9,601 nt of DNA from Planctomycetota bacterium. GTDB taxonomy: Bacteria > Planctomycetota > Phycisphaerae > Sedimentisphaerales > SM23-30. The stretch lies in contig JAKQBU010000557.1 of the NCBI GenBank assembly GCA_029573975.1, positions 1-9,601 of the forward strand, written 5' to 3'. Below, in pieces: positions 6,882-9,601 of this stretch. The position numbers and the translations under genes were made by a program. The first letter of the stretch is position 1, and each line of letters starts with the position of its first letter. The notes beneath the pieces are model-generated. The model had not been told where the DNA came from, ran no database searches, and was given only the letters and a program-made list of their open reading frames with translations.

Positions 6882-8018
6882 CTACAGCACTTCAATCGCC
6901 CGGGGAAAACTGCCCAGAATACTCAACTGCAAACAATGTTTTTTCGCACAGGCGATGGCCGCTTTTACATTTTTATCAACCTGATGACCCTGGCAATCCA
7001 CAAAAAAGTAATATTCCCTTTCCCGCTTCTTGCTGGGCCGTGATTCAATATTCGTTAAATTCACCTCATTCTGCTGAAACTCCTTCAGCACATCCACCAG
7101 CGCGCCCGCTTTATGGGCCGTGCTGAACACAATCGAGGTCTTGTCATCCCCCGTCGGCCGGGCCGGTTCCCGTCCAATCACAAAAAACCGCGTCACATTA
7201 TTCGCCACATCTTCGATATTCTGGCATACCACCTTCAGGTTGTACAATTCCGCCGCCATCGCCGCTCCGATGGCCGCCGTTCCCGGCTCCGCTGCCGCCT
7301 TCTTCGCCGCCTGGGCACTCGAAGCCGTCGCAATCGTCTCCACCCGCGGCATCGTTTCGCTCAGCCATTGATGGCACTGCGTGAACACCTCCGGCTTCGA
7401 ATAAATCGTCCGGATTTCGTCCATCGCGCAGTTGGCCAGCAGATTATGATGCACCGCCAGCAAAACCTCCCCGCAGATCAGCACCGACGAATCAATCAGC
7501 GAATCCAGCGTCTCGATAATCCCCCCCGCCAGCGAATTCTCCACCGGTACGATCCCCAGATCGCAATGCTCCCGGTCAATCTCATTAAATACCCCGCGAA
7601 TATCCGCCAGCGGTTCGTATTCGACACACTGCCCGAATTTCAGCAGCGCCGCTGTATGCGAAAAGCTGCCCTCCGGACCCAGATACGCAATCCGCAGCGG
7701 CTTTTCCAGATAAAACGACCCGCTCATCAGCTCCCGATAAATCGCCAGCAGACAGCGGTCCGGCAGCGGGCCTGTATTATGTGCCTTGACCTTGCTCAGC
7801 ACCGCCCGTTCCCGGTCCGGCGCGTAAATCGGCGGGGCGTTGCGGTCCGCCATCTTGATCTTGCCGACCTCAACCACCACCTTCGCCCGTTCATTGATTA
7901 AATGAACCAGCTCCTGGTCTATCGCATCTATCTTCTGTCGTAATTCTTCCAGTGAACTCACGTACCGGACACCAAACCGTAATTTTTTCATACCTAAATG
8001 GCTTTTCTGACAAGCCAT
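6882..8018 (-). CDS. pheA: Bifunctional chorismate mutase / prephenate dehydratase (P-protein)
   Basis: Converts chorismate to prephenate and then to phenylpyruvate, the committed route to phenylalanine. Domains over 378 residues: AroQ-type chorismate mutase at about 20-105 (LEELRQKIDAID, NERAKVVVEVGKIK, APDRERAVL); prephenate dehydratase at about 108-285 (YLGPEGSFSHTAA, VPVENSLAGG, and the catalytic NNVTRF with Thr276-Arg277-Phe278); and an ACT domain at about 293-372 with GALV (305-308) and ESRP (325-328), the phenylalanine-binding motifs, so feedback inhibition by Phe is expected. The start is uncertain: ATG 8018 has AGG 6 nt upstream but lies only a few bases after the predicted transcription start; ATG 7991 lies just past a hairpin and would drop 9 residues; GTG 7961 would also keep every domain. 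First gene of the cluster. Confidence 0.95.
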   Translation of the reverse strand: MACQKSHLGMKKLRFGVRYVSSLEELRQKIDAIDQELVHLINERAKVVVEVGKIKMADRNAPPIYAPDRERAVLSKVKAHNTGPLPDRCLLAIYRELMSGSFYLEKPLRIAYLGPEGSFSHTAALLKFGQCVEYEPLADIRGVFNEIDREHCDLGIVPVENSLAGGIIETLDSLIDSSVLICGEVLLAVHHNLLANCAMDEIRTIYSKPEVFTQCHQWLSETMPRVETIATASSAQAAKKAAAEPGTAAIGAAMAAELYNLKVVCQNIEDVANNVTRFFVIGREPARPTGDDKTSIVFSTAHKAGALVDVLKEFQQNEVNLTNIESRPSKKREREYYFFVDCQGHQVDKNVKAAIACAKKHCLQLSILGSFPRAIEVL

Positions 8019-8019
8019 T
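7997..8019 (-). repeat. Perfect inverted repeat / hairpin at the 5' end of pheA
   Basis: AATGGCTT and AAGCCATT form 8-bp perfect arms with a 7-nt loop (8005-8011). It starts a few bases downstream of the predicted transcription start and spans the upstream candidate ATG (8016-8018), ending 5 nt before the second ATG (7989-7991). It could be an mRNA hairpin influencing which start is used, or a DNA operator overlapping the start of transcription. There is no T-run, so it is not a terminator. Confidence 0.55.
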
Positions 8020-8030
8020 ACAAACCTATT

Positions 8031-8059
8031 CTTATAACAGTCTGTTCACTCTTCGTCAA
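8031..8059 (-). promoter_or_regulatory. Sigma70-type promoter driving pheA and the downstream cluster
   Basis: On the minus strand TTGACG (8054-8059) and TATAAG (8031-8036) are separated by exactly 17 bp. Each hexamer matches 5 of 6 consensus positions. Transcription would begin near 8023-8026, just before pheA. This is the only strong promoter-like sequence I found ahead of the nine minus-strand genes. The sigma factor match is inferred from the general bacterial housekeeping consensus. Confidence 0.75.
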
Positions 8060-8086
8060 GCCGAAAATAACCTCTCTCCCGGAAAG

Positions 8087-8118
8087 GATTTACAAATATA
8101 TTTCTCCCCCTGTAAATC
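8087..8118. repeat. Spaced perfect inverted repeat upstream of the pheA promoter
   Basis: GATTTACA (8087-8094) and TGTAAATC (8111-8118) are exact reverse complements separated by 16 bp. The midpoint lies about 78 bp upstream of the predicted pheA transcription start and about 130 bp upstream of the U32 gene. The position suits an activator or repressor site serving either divergent promoter, but a chance repeat in AT-rich DNA is possible. Confidence 0.35.
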
Positions 8119-8177
8119 ATAACCACCCATCAAATATGCACTTACACACCACCTCCTATCTTCCGGCCTTATCACGG

Positions 8178-8206
8178 TTTCATTTCTTATACAATTCCCG
8201 TACAAT
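8178..8206 (+). promoter_or_regulatory. Possible promoter of the U32 gene
   Basis: TACAAT occurs at 8190-8195 and again at 8201-8206, each a 5/6 match to a -10 box, 28-44 bp before the ATG. The best-spaced -35 for the second box is TTTCAT (8178-8183, 17-bp spacer), a poor match. TTATCA (8169-8174) is better but only 15 bp from the first box. Weak evidence. Confidence 0.3.
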
Positions 8207-8233
8207 ATCCCTCAAAAACGGCAACTGGTATAT

Positions 8234-9601
8234 ATGAGCAAAAGTAAAATAGAATTGCTTTCTCCCGCCGGCAATCTGCCCGCTGCCATCGCCGCTATCC
8301 GATGCGGCGCCGATGCCGTCTATATCGGGGCGTCCCGCTTCAGTGCCCGCGAAGCCGCCGCCAATTCCATCGATGACATCGCCCGAGTAATTGACTTCGC
8401 TCATCCTTATTTCGTCCGTGTCTATGCCGCCGTTAACACCCTCCTGTACGACCACGAACTCCCCGTTGCGGAAAAACTGATTCATTCCCTCTACAACCGG
8501 GGCATTGACGGCCTGATTATCCAGGATCCGGGCCTGCTCGAGCTGGACATGCCCCCCCTGCCGCTCATCGCCAGCACCCAGATGCACAACGACACCCCGG
8601 AAAAAGTCCAGTTCCTCGAGTCCGTCGGCTTCTCCCGCGTCATCCTGGCCCGCGAACTGACCCTGGACCAGATAGCCAACATCCGCCGCCATACCTCCAT
8701 TGAACTGGAATGCTTCGTCCACGGCGCCCTGTGCGTGAGCATGAGCGGCCAGTGCTACGCCAGCTATGCCCTCGGCGGCCGCAGCGGCAACCGCGGGCAA
8801 TGCGCCCAGCCGTGCCGTAAACTCTACCGCCTTGCCGACCGGCAGGGACAAACCCTCGGTCCCGACCGCTACTACCTCTCCCTGAAGGATTTGAACCTCT
8901 CCCAGCACCTCGGCGACCTGCTCGACGCCGGCATCACCTCCTTCAAAATCGAAGGCCGCCTCAAAAACCAGGAATACGTGGCCAATATAACCGCTTACTA
9001 TCGCCGGCAACTGGATGACATCCTGCCCCGCCGTAATCTCCGCAAAGCCTCCAGCGGCAATGTTATTCTCGATTTCTCCCCCAATCCCGCCAAAACCTTT
9101 AACCGCAGTTTCACCGACTACGGCCTCACCAACTCCCCCGAGCAGATGGGTTCACTGGATACCCCCAAGTCCATCGGCGAAAAAATAGGTATCGTCCGCC
9201 GGATCGCGCGGGATTATTTCGAGCTGGATAATCCCCACGATCTCCATAACGCCGACGGCATCTGTTTTTTCGACCATCAGCATTACTTGCACGGTACGGT
9301 AATCAATGGTGTGGATGGTACCAAAATCTATCCCCAAAAAATGGCCGCCCTAGCCCCAGGGATGGAAATCTTCCGCAATTACGACCATCCATTTCATAAG
9401 CAGCTAAAGACAATCCCCGCTCAGCGAAAAATCACTCTTCGGATGCGCCTCTACGAAATCCCGCAGGGCATAGCATTGGAAGGCATCGACGAAGATAGCC
9501 ACTCCGCCACGGTAATAGTGGAACACCCCAAAGAACCGGCCAAAAATCCGGACGCCGCCCGCCGGACCATTACGCAGCAACTGCAAAAACTGGGGCAGAC
9601 C
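8234..9601 (+). CDS. U32 family protein, RlhA/YdcP-like (collagenase-like peptidase family), N-terminal part
   Basis: 456 codons open to the right edge, so the C-terminus is missing. Begins IELLSPAGN, the standard U32 N-terminus. The U32 signature is at 159-177 (E-C-F-V-H-G-A-L-C then G-Q-C), followed by RGQCAQPCR at 188-195; Cys167, Cys174, Cys190 and Cys194 are candidate Fe-S ligands. SLKDLNL (216-222) and SFKIEGRLKNQEYVA (236-250) complete the core. Residues from about 260 onward, including SGNVILDF and NRSFTDYGLTN, resemble the extra domain of the long U32 proteins related to E. coli RlhA, which takes part in hydroxylation of a 23S rRNA cytidine. I therefore favour an RNA-modification role over a secreted protease; no signal peptide is seen. 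TrhP-type tRNA modification remains possible. The ATG at 8234 is the only sensible start, though no clear Shine-Dalgarno precedes it. Divergent from pheA. Confidence 0.88.
   Translation, partial: MSKSKIELLSPAGNLPAAIAAIRCGADAVYIGASRFSAREAAANSIDDIARVIDFAHPYFVRVYAAVNTLLYDHELPVAEKLIHSLYNRGIDGLIIQDPGLLELDMPPLPLIASTQMHNDTPEKVQFLESVGFSRVILARELTLDQIANIRRHTSIELECFVHGALCVSMSGQCYASYALGGRSGNRGQCAQPCRKLYRLADRQGQTLGPDRYYLSLKDLNLSQHLGDLLDAGITSFKIEGRLKNQEYVANITAYYRRQLDDILPRRNLRKASSGNVILDFSPNPAKTFNRSFTDYGLTNSPEQMGSLDTPKSIGEKIGIVRRIARDYFELDNPHDLHNADGICFFDHQHYLHGTVINGVDGTKIYPQKMAALAPGMEIFRNYDHPFHKQLKTIPAQRKITLRMRLYEIPQGIALEGIDEDSHSATVIVEHPKEPAKNPDAARRTITQQLQKLGQT

Larger units (their letters stand above)
8019..8233. 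other. Divergent intergenic region between pheA and the U32 gene
   Basis: A 215-bp stretch, visibly richer in A and T than the flanking genes. It contains the pheA promoter, part of the pheA 5' hairpin, a second perfect inverted repeat (8087-8118), and two TACAAT boxes near the right side. An AGGAGGT on the minus strand (8151-8157) has no suitably spaced start codon. No RNA gene is recognised. Confidence 0.6.

Noticed and set aside
8087..8118. TyrR box controlling pheA
   Set aside because: The TyrR consensus is TGTAAA-N6-TTTACA; here the half-sites are in the opposite order with a longer spacer, and the organism does not look gammaproteobacterial.
8064..8157. AGGAGGT on the minus strand followed by a 24-codon mini-ORF (MGGYDLQGEKYICKSF...) ahead of the pheA promoter
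   Set aside because: The Shine-Dalgarno is about 20 nt from the ATG, too far, and the ORF ends just upstream of the -35 box with no promoter of its own recognised. It is not enriched in Phe codons, so it is not a convincing leader peptide.
8180..9010. Long open frame on the minus strand opposite the U32 gene
   Set aside because: It mirrors a well-supported U32 coding frame, and its Val/Ala/Gly/Glu-rich translation is typical of the antisense of a GC-rich gene.
1..9601. Mobile element, defence system, CRISPR array or RNA gene
   Set aside because: No transposase, integrase, phage, nuclease-effector or toxin-like proteins, no regularly spaced direct DNA repeats and no tRNA or rRNA sequence were seen; the content is core housekeeping genes plus one surface-protein gene.

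Overview
The window holds eleven protein genes: nine complete and two cut by the window edges. It looks like core chromosome rather than a mobile or accessory region. The best taxonomic clue is the protein at the left edge. Its N-terminus reads LEVMESRRLLSA, a variant of the LEPRxLLSA motif that is typical of large planctomycete exoproteins, and it is followed by about 20-residue beta-solenoid repeats. With moderately high GC and a KDO8P-synthase-like DAHP synthase, this suggests a member of Planctomycetota, perhaps Phycisphaerae/Sedimentisphaerales. That placement is inference.

Layout. (1) 1-1277, minus: the N-terminal 425 residues of the repeat-rich LEPR-type surface or secreted protein, which runs off the left edge. 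(2) 1278-1478: about 200 bp of intergenic DNA with no clear terminator. (3) 1479-8018, minus: nine tightly packed genes with gaps of 33 nt or less and several overlaps. In transcription order they are pheA, aroF, tpiA, secG, yicC, gmk, rpoZ, coaC and coaB. (4) 8019-8233: an AT-richer divergent intergenic region. It carries a near-consensus sigma70-type promoter firing into pheA and two perfect inverted repeats. (5) 8234-9601, plus: the first 456 codons of a U32 (RlhA/PrtC-like) protein, cut by the right edge.

The nine-gene cluster joins functions usually found in separate conserved neighbourhoods: entry to aromatic biosynthesis (DAHP synthase) and commitment to phenylalanine (chorismate mutase/prephenate dehydratase); a glycolytic enzyme beside a translocon subunit (tpiA-secG); and the widespread yicC-gmk-rpoZ-coa group covering RNA turnover, guanylate synthesis, RNA polymerase omega and coenzyme A synthesis. 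Gene spacing and ATGA-type overlaps argue for one polycistronic unit from the promoter at about 8031-8059, though internal promoters cannot be excluded.

I found no phage, IS, CRISPR, toxin-antitoxin or defence genes, no RNA genes, and no convincing new system. Points worth a second look are the LEPR repeat protein, the split coaC/coaB pair, the long Pro/Ala tail on SecG, the Cys-rich tail on TpiA, and the hairpin overlapping the 5' end of pheA.
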